DNA of 38,616 nt from Treponema sp. (GTDB lineage Bacteria > Spirochaetota > Spirochaetia > Treponematales > Breznakiellaceae), in the NCBI GenBank assembly GCA_031277045.1, contig JAISLX010000156.1, forward strand, positions 1-38,616. Reading direction: 5' to 3'. A program made the translations under genes and the position numbers. Shown here one piece after another: positions 1 through 6,704 of the stretch; within the stretch, counting starts at the first letter, position 1, and each line of letters opens with the position of its first letter. Below the pieces are notes generated by a model. That model saw only the letters and a program-made list of their open reading frames with translations. It did no database searches and was not told the DNA's origin.

Positions 1-135
1 ACGGGCCTGTACGACTACGGCTACCGGGACTACGCGCCTGAGGCGGCGCGGTTCACGACGGTGGACCCGGTGAGGGACGGGACCAACTGGTTCGCCTACG
101 TCAACAATGACCCGGTGAATTACATAGATTTGTGG
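1..135 (+). repeat. RHS core tail repeat, copy A (3' portion)
   Basis: Bases 1-135 align without gaps to bases 1495-1629 of copy B and differ at only a few positions. The repeat ends where the WGL boundary begins and the tip sequence diverges. Confidence 0.85.
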
Positions 136-624
136 GGGCTGAGCGGGAGCGATAATTCCGCCTCAAAATATAGTGGACTTCATGACGAATATAACCCGGT
201 CTTAAAAGTTGAGGCACTAAAGATAAATCCGGTTTCGAATGAGCAATCGCTCTCGCTGAGTGCGGTGGAAACAGCTAAAAAGGAAGGATGGGTAGACATA
301 ACAAAAAATCAAGATGAAAGAAACGAAGCTGCAATAGATTTAAAAGAAAAAGTTTTAGATACAAGAACAAGTTCTGACTGGTTTGTTATTGTTCGTCCTA
401 TTAGAACAAATTATTTTGATACTCATGAAAGAACTATAAATGAGGGTGCTTTATTAAATGCAGAGGATGGGAAATCGTTACCAGGCATAAAAACAATTGG
501 AAGTTATGATGGCACAGAATATGAGGTTTATCCCTATGATCCGGATACTGGTGAAATAACAAATCGTCCATATAAGCAATATTATGATATAGATGGAAAT
601 GGGAGGATTGATTTTAAGAAATGA
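1..624 (+). CDS. RHS-family protein, C-terminal end with unknown tip (5' truncated by window edge)
   Basis: The frame is open from base 1, so the gene begins outside the window. Residues 1-48 are the end of an RHS core, with the diagnostic GLYDYGYRDY, DPVRDG and YVNNDPVNYID motifs that close the RHS shell before WGL. In polymorphic toxins the residues after this point are the variable effector. Here that tip is about 159 residues, is AT-rich unlike the GC-rich core, and matches no toxin family I recognise. It is hydrophilic and ends in DIDGNGRIDFKK. The stop codon overlaps the start of the next gene (ATGA), which suggests a toxin/immunity pair. The RHS assignment is firm; the toxic activity is inferred only from position. 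Confidence 0.8.
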   Translation, partial: TGLYDYGYRDYAPEAARFTTVDPVRDGTNWFAYVNNDPVNYIDLWGLSGSDNSASKYSGLHDEYNPVLKVEALKINPVSNEQSLSLSAVETAKKEGWVDITKNQDERNEAAIDLKEKVLDTRTSSDWFVIVRPIRTNYFDTHERTINEGALLNAEDGKSLPGIKTIGSYDGTEYEVYPYDPDTGEITNRPYKQYYDIDGNGRIDFKK

Positions 625-1046
625 AAAAATTCATTATATTTTCGTTTGGTTTTATTTTTCTAAGTGCTATTATTATGCATGGTGATGGCGTTGTTGAAAA
701 TATCCTGATTTCAAGAGGTTATACAAAATATAACCCCAAAGAATTATTCGTTTTGGATATTTACCGGGATACATATAATGAAATTTTTAATCGTGATTAT
801 CGTTTTGAAAAAACTGGTGTCGAAACTATCAATTTGGTAATTGTCAATGATTTTGAGTATCGTTTATATTATATTCTTGAGAAGAGAGAATTGCCCAATT
901 TATTATCCATTATATTTCTTGATACAAATGAAGGCGTTATCGGTTTTTATAAAAAAAATACTTTATTGATTGGAGTAAAAATACAATCGGTAATAGACGA
1001 TTTAATTGGAACGGGTTTTGAAAAAGATCGACTCGTTTTTTTTTAG
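621..1046 (+). CDS. Hypothetical exported or membrane-anchored protein, putative partner of RHS tip A
   Basis: This 141-residue protein starts at an ATG that shares bases with the stop of the RHS tip, so the two are probably translationally coupled. A short Lys-Lys start followed by about 15 hydrophobic residues (FIIFSFGFIFLSAII) is a signal peptide or membrane anchor. The remainder is a mixed, AT-rich sequence with no motif I recognise. Its position directly behind a variable RHS tip is where immunity genes lie in polymorphic toxin loci, so an immunity role is inferred from context only. Confidence 0.65.
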   Translation: MKKFIIFSFGFIFLSAIIMHGDGVVENILISRGYTKYNPKELFVLDIYRDTYNEIFNRDYRFEKTGVETINLVIVNDFEYRLYYILEKRELPNLLSIIFLDTNEGVIGFYKKNTLLIGVKIQSVIDDLIGTGFEKDRLVFF

Positions 1047-1104
1047 TAAATACAATGGTGACAGTTTGCGACACAAAAGCTTGGGAGCGCATAGATGCCT
1101 AGGC

Positions 1105-1127
1105 ACAGGGGTGCCAGGCACTAAATT
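1105..1127 (+). repeat. Cassette-junction repeat J1 (partial)
   Basis: This copy contains the near-palindrome GGTGCCAGGCAC followed by TAAATTT. Related copies lie at 2421-2463 and 6483-6525. All three fall between the end of a partner gene and the next RHS core fragment. A second small palindrome, TGCCTAGGCA, lies just before it at about 1096-1105. Confidence 0.6.
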
Positions 1128-1141
1128 TGAGGCAGAAGAAG

Positions 1142-1252
1142 ATGTACGATGGGGCTGATCGGCTTATCCATGCGGAAGAATATCTGTACGACGGGCTGGT
1201 CGGCTGGAGCGGCGCTGCTTGGGGACGGCCGTGGCTGGGAAGCGGAGAGTAG
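1142..1252 (+). pseudogene. RHS core fragment with frameshift or stop
   Basis: Translation from 1142 gives MYDGADRLIHAEEYLYDG followed by GLVGWSG and a TAG stop at 1250-1252. The YDGADRL and LYDG motifs are typical RHS/YD repeat units. The fragment has no full start region. It leads by a frame change into the next RHS tail, so this part of the array is a mosaic of core pieces. It is unlikely to make a working protein. Confidence 0.55.
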
Positions 1253-2223
1253 AGCGGAGGCGCGTGGGGATAAACGCGGCGTTATACGGGAAGGGGGAGG
1301 CGGTAGCGGCGCGCGTAGATTCCGGGGGCGCGGCGTATTTTGGGAAGGACGTACTGGGGAGCGTGAGGACCGTTACGGGGGAATACGGGCAGATTGAGGA
1401 GCGGTACGAGTACGACGCGTTCGGGAAACCCTACCAGGGGGAGTTTGACCAGGGGCTGAACCTTGGCTACACCGGCAAACCCTACGACACGGCGACGGGC
1501 CTGTACGACTACGGCTACCGGGACTACGCGCCTGAGGCGGCGCGGTTCACGACGGTGGACCCGGTGCGGGACGGGGCGAACTGGTTCGTGTATGTGAACA
1601 ATGACCCGGTGAATTGGGTAGACCGGTTTGGTGAAATGCCCCAGGCTGTCTTTGGCGCAATTGTGGGATTTGTTTCTTCGACCGTCGCTGAAATTGGCGG
1701 GCGGATGACATCCGGGCAGTCTTTTACCGAAGCGGTTTCAAACACAATGAATGATCCTGTTGCATTAACAAACATCGCAACTTCAACCGTTATGGGTGGT
1801 TTGACAGCCGGAGTTTCTAGCTGGTTAACCGCAGGCGCAACGCAAGTGGGAAAAGTAGCGACTACTAATGTAATCGTAAATACGATAGGAGGAGCCATTG
1901 ACGGCACAGCAAGGACTGTTATAGGGAATGCCGTAACAGAACAGCCGCAGAATGTCACGCAAACAATAACGGCGGCGGTTACAGGACTTGGTACCGCCGC
2001 TGTTTTCAGCGGTGTAACACAGGGGGTAATTGCCCGTGGTTCTATGACTACTACAACAACTTTTTCCAATAATTATGGGGTTACAGCTGGTACAAGGATA
2101 AAAGAGCCTTCATGGTCTAAGGTTGCTGAAGTTGCTGGGGAAAACGGAATCCCCACAGTAGTTGGAATTATTGAAACTGGTATTACAGGCGAAAAACCTG
2201 CACAAGGAGGAAAGAACCATTGA
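1219..2223 (+). CDS. RHS core tail with hydrophobic Gly/Ala/Thr-rich tip (headless cassette B)
   Basis: The open frame begins at a TTG with no convincing ribosome site, so this is better read as a detached cassette than a normal gene. From about residue 23 (YGKGEAVAARV) to residue 135 it is a standard RHS core end, including DPVRDG and YVNNDPVNWVD. The boundary then reads RFGEMPQ instead of PWGL. The following 200 residues are rich in Gly, Ala, Thr and Val with repeated hydrophobic stretches (GAIVGFVSSTVAEIGG, STVMGGLTAGVSSWLTAG). This resembles a membrane-inserting or pretoxin translocation segment rather than a soluble enzyme. The stop overlaps the next start (TTGA). Whether it is expressed is unknown. 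Confidence 0.65.
   Translation: MGTAVAGKRRVERRRVGINAALYGKGEAVAARVDSGGAAYFGKDVLGSVRTVTGEYGQIEERYEYDAFGKPYQGEFDQGLNLGYTGKPYDTATGLYDYGYRDYAPEAARFTTVDPVRDGANWFVYVNNDPVNWVDRFGEMPQAVFGAIVGFVSSTVAEIGGRMTSGQSFTEAVSNTMNDPVALTNIATSTVMGGLTAGVSSWLTAGATQVGKVATTNVIVNTIGGAIDGTARTVIGNAVTEQPQNVTQTITAAVTGLGTAAVFSGVTQGVIARGSMTTTTTFSNNYGVTAGTRIKEPSWSKVAEVAGENGIPTVVGIIETGITGEKPAQGGKNH
1285..1619 (+). repeat. RHS core tail repeat, copy B
   Basis: This is a 335-base stretch that aligns without gaps to copy D exactly 3600 bases downstream (4885-5219), with only scattered substitutions. GC content is high (about 65 percent by eye), against strongly AT-rich tips. Similarity stops at the core/tip boundary. Confidence 0.9.
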
Positions 2224-2426
2224 GAGATTTTTTGCAAATATGTCATGCTTTCGTGGTGCTATTTATTGCTGCCGCAGGAGCAATAAAAGTAAGCATTTTT
2301 ATTATTCCCAAATTGTTTGCGGAACCTCCTGGCAGACTTGTAATATGGATTATATGTCTGCCTATATGGGTTATTTTTTATTTAATACTTGGGGCGATTA
2401 CAAAGCTGTTTAAGGTTGACAGGTAA
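2220..2426 (+). CDS. Small two-segment membrane protein, putative partner of RHS tip B
   Basis: This 68-residue protein starts at TTG, overlapping the tip stop codon (TTGA). A perfect AAGGAGG lies nine bases upstream, which supports this start over the longer overlapping frame at 2162. Two hydrophobic segments, around residues 8-33 (FVVLFIAAAGAIKVSIFII) and 41-62 (VIWIICLPIWVIFYLILGAI), predict a two-pass inner-membrane protein. It follows a hydrophobic RHS tip, so it could be an immunity protein against a membrane-acting toxin; that is inference. I know no family for it. Confidence 0.7.
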   Translation: MRDFLQICHAFVVLFIAAAGAIKVSIFIIPKLFAEPPGRLVIWIICLPIWVIFYLILGAITKLFKVDR

Positions 2427-2463
2427 CGCAGGGGTGCCAGGCACCAAATTGGCCGTGTTATAC
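2421..2463 (+). repeat. Cassette-junction repeat J2
   Basis: The roughly 43-base unit begins AGGTAACGCAGG, contains the interrupted palindrome GGTGCC-A-GGCACC, and ends GTGTTATAC at the first codon of the RHS core tail. It matches 6483-6525 over its whole length with about eight differences. It also overlaps the stop codon of the preceding partner gene. Confidence 0.75.
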
Positions 2464-2470
2464 CGGGGGG

Positions 2471-2796
2471 AGGCGGTAGCGGCGCGCGTGGATTCCGGGG
2501 GCGCGGCGTAGTTTGGGAAGGACGTACTGGGGAGCGTGAGGACCGTTACGGGGGAATACGGACAGCTTGAGGAGCGGTACGAGTACGACGCGTTCGGCAA
2601 GCCCTACCAGGGGAAGTTTGACCAGGGGCTGAACCTTGGCTACACCGGCAAGCCCTATGACACGGCGACGGGCCTGTACGACTACGGCTACCGCGACTAC
2701 GCGCCTGAGGCGGCGCGGTTCACGACGGCGGACCCGGTGCGGGACGGGACCAACTGGTTCGCCTATGTGAACAATGACCCGGTGAATTACATAGAT
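2471..2796 (+). repeat. RHS core tail repeat, copy C (carries an in-frame amber codon)
   Basis: Nearly identical to copy B (offset 1173 from 1298). The codon for Tyr in GGAAYFGKDV is TAT in copies B and D but TAG here (2509-2511). A three-base deletion lies just upstream at the YGKGE position. The copy is therefore a broken reading frame upstream of 2512. Confidence 0.85.
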
Positions 2797-3483
2797 CCCT
2801 GGGGGCTGGAGTGTATTTCAACAAGTGACGCGGCATATCGCCAGCAAAAAGTTATGAGCATAATATGGCATGAAGATATTGATACAAATAACAAATCTAC
2901 TGAAAAATATTCCGGAGCATGGCGTGCTACTGACCCTGATGGGTATGTCAGTTCAGGAATTTTCTCTGACAGTTCATTAAGTTTTGATAAAATTCCTAAT
3001 ACTACCGGTGTACATCACTCAATTGCAGGGGCTGAAAGTATTCAAAATGTGAGAATTTTGGATATAATTCAAGGAAATGTAGGTGCAAATATTACTATTA
3101 CCCAGGATAACAGGCCCACACGTGATTACAGCACGAGCAGCGAGTGGTATAATACAGATGGTTCAATCAAATGGCCAGACAATGATGGTTTTGCTAATAA
3201 TCCTGTTGCGGTAACGTTGCCAGCCGGTACTCAAATTGACCGATATGGCGGTACTAACGGCAAGTTCGCTTCGTCACCAGGTACCCCCTATAACGAACGT
3301 TCCATGCCCCCGGGATCAGTTGGACCGTACAGCGTTTATACCATCCTACAGGATATAGAAAATGTTCGGGTCGGGACGACAGCCCCAGCTTTCGGACAAC
3401 CCGGCGGCGGAGTGCAATATTTGCTACCTGACACCATAAATAATTTGGATAATAGCGGATTTATTAGAAGGATTGGGCCATGA
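2536..3483 (+). CDS. RHS core tail with TNT-type NAD glycohydrolase toxin tip (headless cassette C)
   Basis: The open frame begins at a GTG codon after the amber codon at 2509, so the core is truncated. Residues 1-92 are RHS core end through DPWGLE. Residues about 222-315 match the tuberculosis necrotizing toxin (TNT, DUF4237) fold: LPAGTQIDRYGG, then SSPGTPYNERSMPPGS, then PAFGQPGGGVQYLLP, then a final FIRRIG strand. TNT proteins hydrolyse NAD+ in the target cell. Arg236 (in DRYGG) and Gln288 (in GQPGGG) sit where family active-site residues are expected from memory. The stop overlaps the next start (ATGA). The domain call is strong; whether the headless gene is translated is unclear. Confidence 0.82.
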   Translation: MRTVTGEYGQLEERYEYDAFGKPYQGKFDQGLNLGYTGKPYDTATGLYDYGYRDYAPEAARFTTADPVRDGTNWFAYVNNDPVNYIDPWGLECISTSDAAYRQQKVMSIIWHEDIDTNNKSTEKYSGAWRATDPDGYVSSGIFSDSSLSFDKIPNTTGVHHSIAGAESIQNVRILDIIQGNVGANITITQDNRPTRDYSTSSEWYNTDGSIKWPDNDGFANNPVAVTLPAGTQIDRYGGTNGKFASSPGTPYNERSMPPGSVGPYSVYTILQDIENVRVGTTAPAFGQPGGGVQYLLPDTINNLDNSGFIRRIGP

Positions 3484-3932
3484 ATAAGAACAAATTTCTT
3501 TCAACGAGTGAATTAGAGCGACATATCACCTGTCTTTGGAGTGAAATTGCTGCAGAGGCGACTGTTGACGGGGTTTCCGCATGGCTTGATCTTACGTTTA
3601 CGGCAGGTAACCGGGAAGGAGGGTGCTGTTATTCGGATGACGGTGGATATCATTACCGTTATTTTGAACGCGGCAAATCGTCTCAGGAAGAATCGACGTG
3701 TGATTTGATCGAAATAGCCTTTATTGCACTTTATCCGTCTGTTCATCTTCTTGCATCAACATATGAATGTAAACATCGCATTAAAGGCCATGATTTTCGG
3801 AGATTGTTTTTTGAGAAAATACTGCACTATTTTGCGATACTAGGAGAAGAGTATAGAAAACAGGCGGAAGCTGAAATTAATAAAGTTTTGGAAAAGTACC
3901 CTTATAGAGATAAAAAAGACGGTCATCCATAA
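3480..3932 (+). CDS. Putative immunity protein for the TNT tip
   Basis: This 150-residue soluble protein has no signal peptide or membrane segment. Its ATG overlaps the toxin-tip stop by four bases. The sequence looks mostly helical, with a central Asp-Asp-Gly-Gly-Tyr-His-Tyr-Arg-Tyr stretch and a long charged C-terminal helix (EEYRKQAEAEINKVLEKY). The position and cytoplasmic character fit an immunity protein that would bind an NAD-degrading toxin, as IFT does for TNT of Mycobacterium. I cannot place it in a named immunity family with confidence; something like Imm63 is one possibility to test. Confidence 0.7.
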   Translation: MNKNKFLSTSELERHITCLWSEIAAEATVDGVSAWLDLTFTAGNREGGCCYSDDGGYHYRYFERGKSSQEESTCDLIEIAFIALYPSVHLLASTYECKHRIKGHDFRRLFFEKILHYFAILGEEYRKQAEAEINKVLEKYPYRDKKDGHP

Positions 3933-4045
3933 GGGGAAGCAGGAAGGTTGGTTTGTCTGCCGAAGATTTTAGAGAAAATTACGAAGTGGAAACCGCCGGA
4001 AAGCCTGATGAATACAACAGCCAAATCGCATGGAGAAAGAAATGA
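3914..4045 (+). pseudogene. Remnant of a lost toxin tip (last ~32 residues)
   Basis: A frame open from 3914 ends at the TGA at 4043-4045. From about 3950 it reads like real coding sequence (GLSAEDFRENYEVETAGKP, DEYNSQIAWRKK). Its stop overlaps the ATG at 4042 in the same ATGA arrangement seen at the other cassettes. It has no RHS core attached. The simplest reading is that the body of a fourth tip was deleted, leaving its end and its partner gene. Confidence 0.55.
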
Positions 4046-4473
4046 CAAGAATTGAGAACAAAATGATTCCGCCGGGCATGAGGATTATCGGTTGTTTTTT
4101 TATGGCCATGATAATATTTCTTTGTTTTTGTGCAATTATAATTCCTTCTATATCTTTCCCTAGTGTCTTTTATTTGTGTATAATGATAATACCCTGTGCT
4201 TTATTCGCATTAACGCTATTTTTTACCTTTGATGCTGGTAATCTCACTATAAAATGCTGTTTTTTTGAGAAAAAGATACCGATTTATTCAATAATGGAGA
4301 TAAATTATGGCTTTTGTGGCATTTTCTCTTTGGGTGTTTATCGTGGAATGTTGAATGAGAAATACGAAATCCCATTACTGTTTTTATGTAGTAAAAAAAG
4401 AAGCATGAAAGAAATGAATAAATTTATTGATTTCTTAGCCCAAAATAAATATCATGTTACTTTAAATATTTGA
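4042..4473 (+). CDS. Two-pass membrane protein, putative orphan immunity protein
   Basis: I chose the ATG at 4042 rather than the in-frame one at 4030. GGAGAAAG lies just before 4042, and that ATG overlaps the stop of the tip remnant, matching the other pairs. The product is 143 residues with two adjacent hydrophobic segments near residues 14-33 (IIGCFFMAMIIFLCFCAII) and 41-62, then a cytoplasmic-looking domain ending in a basic helix. The layout (two TM helices then a PH-like beta domain) is common in small bacterial membrane proteins, but I recognise no family. It is an immunity gene without its toxin by position. Confidence 0.62.
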   Translation: MTRIENKMIPPGMRIIGCFFMAMIIFLCFCAIIIPSISFPSVFYLCIMIIPCALFALTLFFTFDAGNLTIKCCFFEKKIPIYSIMEINYGFCGIFSLGVYRGMLNEKYEIPLLFLCSKKRSMKEMNKFIDFLAQNKYHVTLNI

Positions 4474-4476
4474 ACT

Positions 4477-5709
4477 ATGATAATAAATTGCCCGGTCTTA
4501 TTGCAAAAGCGTCAGGCGGCGTATGCATACGATGGGCGCGGCCGGATGGTATACTCGCAGGTAACGGACATAGTGGAACGGAGCCGTGTAACGAGCCGGT
4601 ACGCGTATGACGGGCTTGGGAGGCGGACGGCGGTACAGGAGGCCGGTAGAAACACGATACGGACGCTGTACGATGGGCTGAGTTTCGAGGTGATACGGAC
4701 CGGCGTAACGTTTTCAGGCGGGGGGTTTACGACGGGGAGCGGCGGCGTGGGGACGGTGGGGGGAAGCAACAGCGGGACGGCGGGGAGCCGGTACCGGTGG
4801 GTAGGGGAAGGGCAAAACAACGTGCGGACCAGGAGCGTGGGGGAAGCGCCAACGGCGAGGTGGGCGGGGAGAAGCGTAAGCCTGTACGGGAAGGGAGAGG
4901 CGGTAGCGGCGCGCGTAGATTCCGGGGGCGCGGCGTATTTTGGGAAGGACGTACTGGGGAGCGTGAGGACCGTTACGGGGGAATACGGACAGATTGAGGA
5001 GCGGTACGAGTACGACGCGTTCGGGAAGCCCTACCAGGGGGAGTTTGACCATGGGCTGAACCTTGGCTACACCGGCAAGCCGTATGACACGGCGACGGGC
5101 CTGTACAACTACGGCTACCGGGACTACCAGCCTGAGGCAGCGAGGTTCACGACGGCGGACCCGGTGCGGGACGGGACCAACTGGTTCGTGTATGTGAACA
5201 ATGACCCGGTGAACTGGGTGGATCCGTGGGGGCTGAGTGCAGGGGATCCACAGCCAGCTTATTTTTTACAACGAGATTGGAGAGAAGCTATTGGTGGAAC
5301 GTTTGCGGATAATAGTTGTGCCGCAACAAGTCTTTTAAACGAACTTTCAGAAGAATATACCGTGCAAACAGGAACTGCAATGACATGGTCTCAAGGTTTG
5401 AAGGCAATATTAGGTGCCATTAATTCAGAATATATCGATAGGAGTGAGGCCACGGTGAATTCATGGGCAGGTGCAGCTAATTCCATGTGGAGATCAACAG
5501 GGCAACCAGGAACATGGGTGAATAATCCGGAAGGCAATCATCAAATTTATGCAATAGATCGTAACAATGACCCAACTTATGCAGAACATTTCGTTAATTC
5601 AAGCGGGCAAGGGACTTATCGTGATCCTTGGAATGGGAATATTGGGCAAGTAGATGATCTTAATTTACAAGCAGGCCGTGAAACACGCGGACTGGATTTC
5701 AGCAGATGA
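4477..5709 (+). CDS. RHS core end with C39-like cysteine peptidase tip (cassette D)
   Basis: The longest RHS piece here, 410 residues, still lacks the head of the protein; the ATG at 4477 has no good ribosome site. Residues 10-253 are RHS core: YAYDGRGRMVYSQ, YDGLGRR, LYDGLSFEVIR, a Gly/Ser linker, then the conserved tail ending DPWGLS. The 157-residue tip begins LQRDWREAIGGTFADNSCAA. This is the Gln...Cys start of a papain-fold C39_2-like peptidase. Cys281 is the likely nucleophile, with His371 (YAEHFV) and Asp383 (YRDPW) completing the triad and Gln265 the oxyanion residue. A protease or peptidase toxin is therefore likely. The partner gene follows 29 bases later. Confidence 0.75.
   Translation: MIINCPVLLQKRQAAYAYDGRGRMVYSQVTDIVERSRVTSRYAYDGLGRRTAVQEAGRNTIRTLYDGLSFEVIRTGVTFSGGGFTTGSGGVGTVGGSNSGTAGSRYRWVGEGQNNVRTRSVGEAPTARWAGRSVSLYGKGEAVAARVDSGGAAYFGKDVLGSVRTVTGEYGQIEERYEYDAFGKPYQGEFDHGLNLGYTGKPYDTATGLYNYGYRDYQPEAARFTTADPVRDGTNWFVYVNNDPVNWVDPWGLSAGDPQPAYFLQRDWREAIGGTFADNSCAATSLLNELSEEYTVQTGTAMTWSQGLKAILGAINSEYIDRSEATVNSWAGAANSMWRSTGQPGTWVNNPEGNHQIYAIDRNNDPTYAEHFVNSSGQGTYRDPWNGNIGQVDDLNLQAGRETRGLDFSR
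4885..5219 (+). repeat. RHS core tail repeat, copy D
   Basis: Same 335-base unit as 1285-1619, in frame and without a stop. Bases 4573-4699 upstream also recur as fragment E at 6532-6658. Confidence 0.9.
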
Positions 5710-5738
5710 TACTTTTTTGATTTAAAGGAGGTAGACTA

Positions 5739-6473
5739 ATGAAACAGATATTCTTCGTACAAATACTTATCTTTTTTTCCGGGGTTGTCATGGCAAATGA
5801 ATTAGTCTCCATCTTAGATAGCGGTATAACGTTTGAAATCCCCGATGGAGTTTTAGATAGAAGAACATCTCCAAAAACTTCTGATTTCAAAAATATTAGC
5901 GAATATAGCAAATACTGGGGTGATAAGACATCTCTCCGAATTGATATTTTAACAGAGGAGGTATTCAGAGTTAATTATAAGCCGTCTGATATTTCACCGA
6001 CAATAAATGAATTATTAAGGAGCCATGAGCAATTTAATACTAAAAACCTGCGTGCCTTGCTGGATAAGGATGGAAGTTTTATTTATTCTGTCTATTCTCC
6101 GGATGCCTTTTTAGCTCAATCTTATCTGCCAATAATTTACTCAAACAAAAATATTGGAGAAACATTTTTTATTTCTAGTTTCCATGAATTAAAAGCTCCT
6201 GCAAGTTATGCGTTTGCATTTTATATAGCTGCAAAAGATTCCATAGTACAAATAGCTTTAAGTCTAAATGATTACAATAATTATGTAATACCCAATTCTT
6301 TACCTGATTATTTTTTAGAACGCAATGGAGCTTTCTATTGGAGAAGTCGAGAATCGGTCGCCCTCTTTTTTGATCAAATAAATTCTGATTTGTATAAAAA
6401 TATGCCGACGCAACTTAGGTTATTGCGAGAAGCACGAGATTTAATTCTTTGTACCCTTAAAGTGATGGAGTAG
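5739..6473 (+). CDS. Exported hypothetical protein, putative partner of the cysteine peptidase tip
   Basis: The ATG is preceded by a strong AAAGGAGG. The 244-residue product begins with a classic signal peptide (KQIFFVQILIFFSGVVMA, cleavage before NELV), so the mature protein is predicted to be periplasmic or surface-exposed. The body contains no motif I recognise. Codon use is AT-rich like the tips. It follows the cysteine peptidase cassette in the immunity-gene position, and a periplasmic location would suit neutralising a toxin delivered to that compartment. This is inference; an unrelated cargo gene is possible. Confidence 0.65.
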   Translation: MKQIFFVQILIFFSGVVMANELVSILDSGITFEIPDGVLDRRTSPKTSDFKNISEYSKYWGDKTSLRIDILTEEVFRVNYKPSDISPTINELLRSHEQFNTKNLRALLDKDGSFIYSVYSPDAFLAQSYLPIIYSNKNIGETFFISSFHELKAPASYAFAFYIAAKDSIVQIALSLNDYNNYVIPNSLPDYFLERNGAFYWRSRESVALFFDQINSDLYKNMPTQLRLLREARDLILCTLKVME

Positions 6474-6482
6474 TATTATCGA

Positions 6483-6525
6483 AGGTAATGCAGAGGTGCC
6501 GAGTACCAAATTGGCGGTATTATAC
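6483..6525 (+). repeat. Cassette-junction repeat J3
   Basis: A full-length match to J2, from AGGTAATGCAG through ACCAAATTGGC to ATTATAC, again between a partner gene (ends 6473) and an RHS core fragment (starts 6532). The palindrome has decayed to GGTGCCGAGTACC. Confidence 0.75.
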
Positions 6526-6531
6526 AGCCGC

Positions 6532-6675
6532 GTGGAACGGAGCCGTGTAACGAGCCGGTACGCGTATGACGGGCTTGGGAGGAGGACGGCGGTACAGGAG
6601 GCCGGTGGAAACACGATACGGACGCTGTACGATGGGCTGAGTTTCGAGGTGATACGGGACGACGGGGGGCTATGA
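6532..6675 (+). pseudogene. RHS core fragment E
   Basis: Forty-seven codons of RHS core (VERSRVTSRYAYDGLGRR, TLYDGLSFEVIRDDGGL), nearly identical in DNA to 4573-4699, end at TGA 6673-6675. No start region and no tip remain. In another frame the next bases read GYEADIHGLENHITGLNP, which may be the stump of a further coding sequence. This is the right edge of the RHS array. Confidence 0.7.
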
Positions 6676-6704
6676 AGCTGATATTCATGGGCTTGAAAAC
6701 CATA

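Noticed and set aside
1149..1397. Open frame in the GC-rich RHS repeat, also appearing at 4797-4997
   Set aside because: It is the out-of-frame shadow of the RHS core tail; the product is low-complexity Gly/Arg.
1524..2069. 181-codon frame on the minus strand opposite the hydrophobic tip
   Set aside because: It mirrors the Gly/Ala/Thr-rich tip, has no ribosome site, and the plus frame continues the RHS core.
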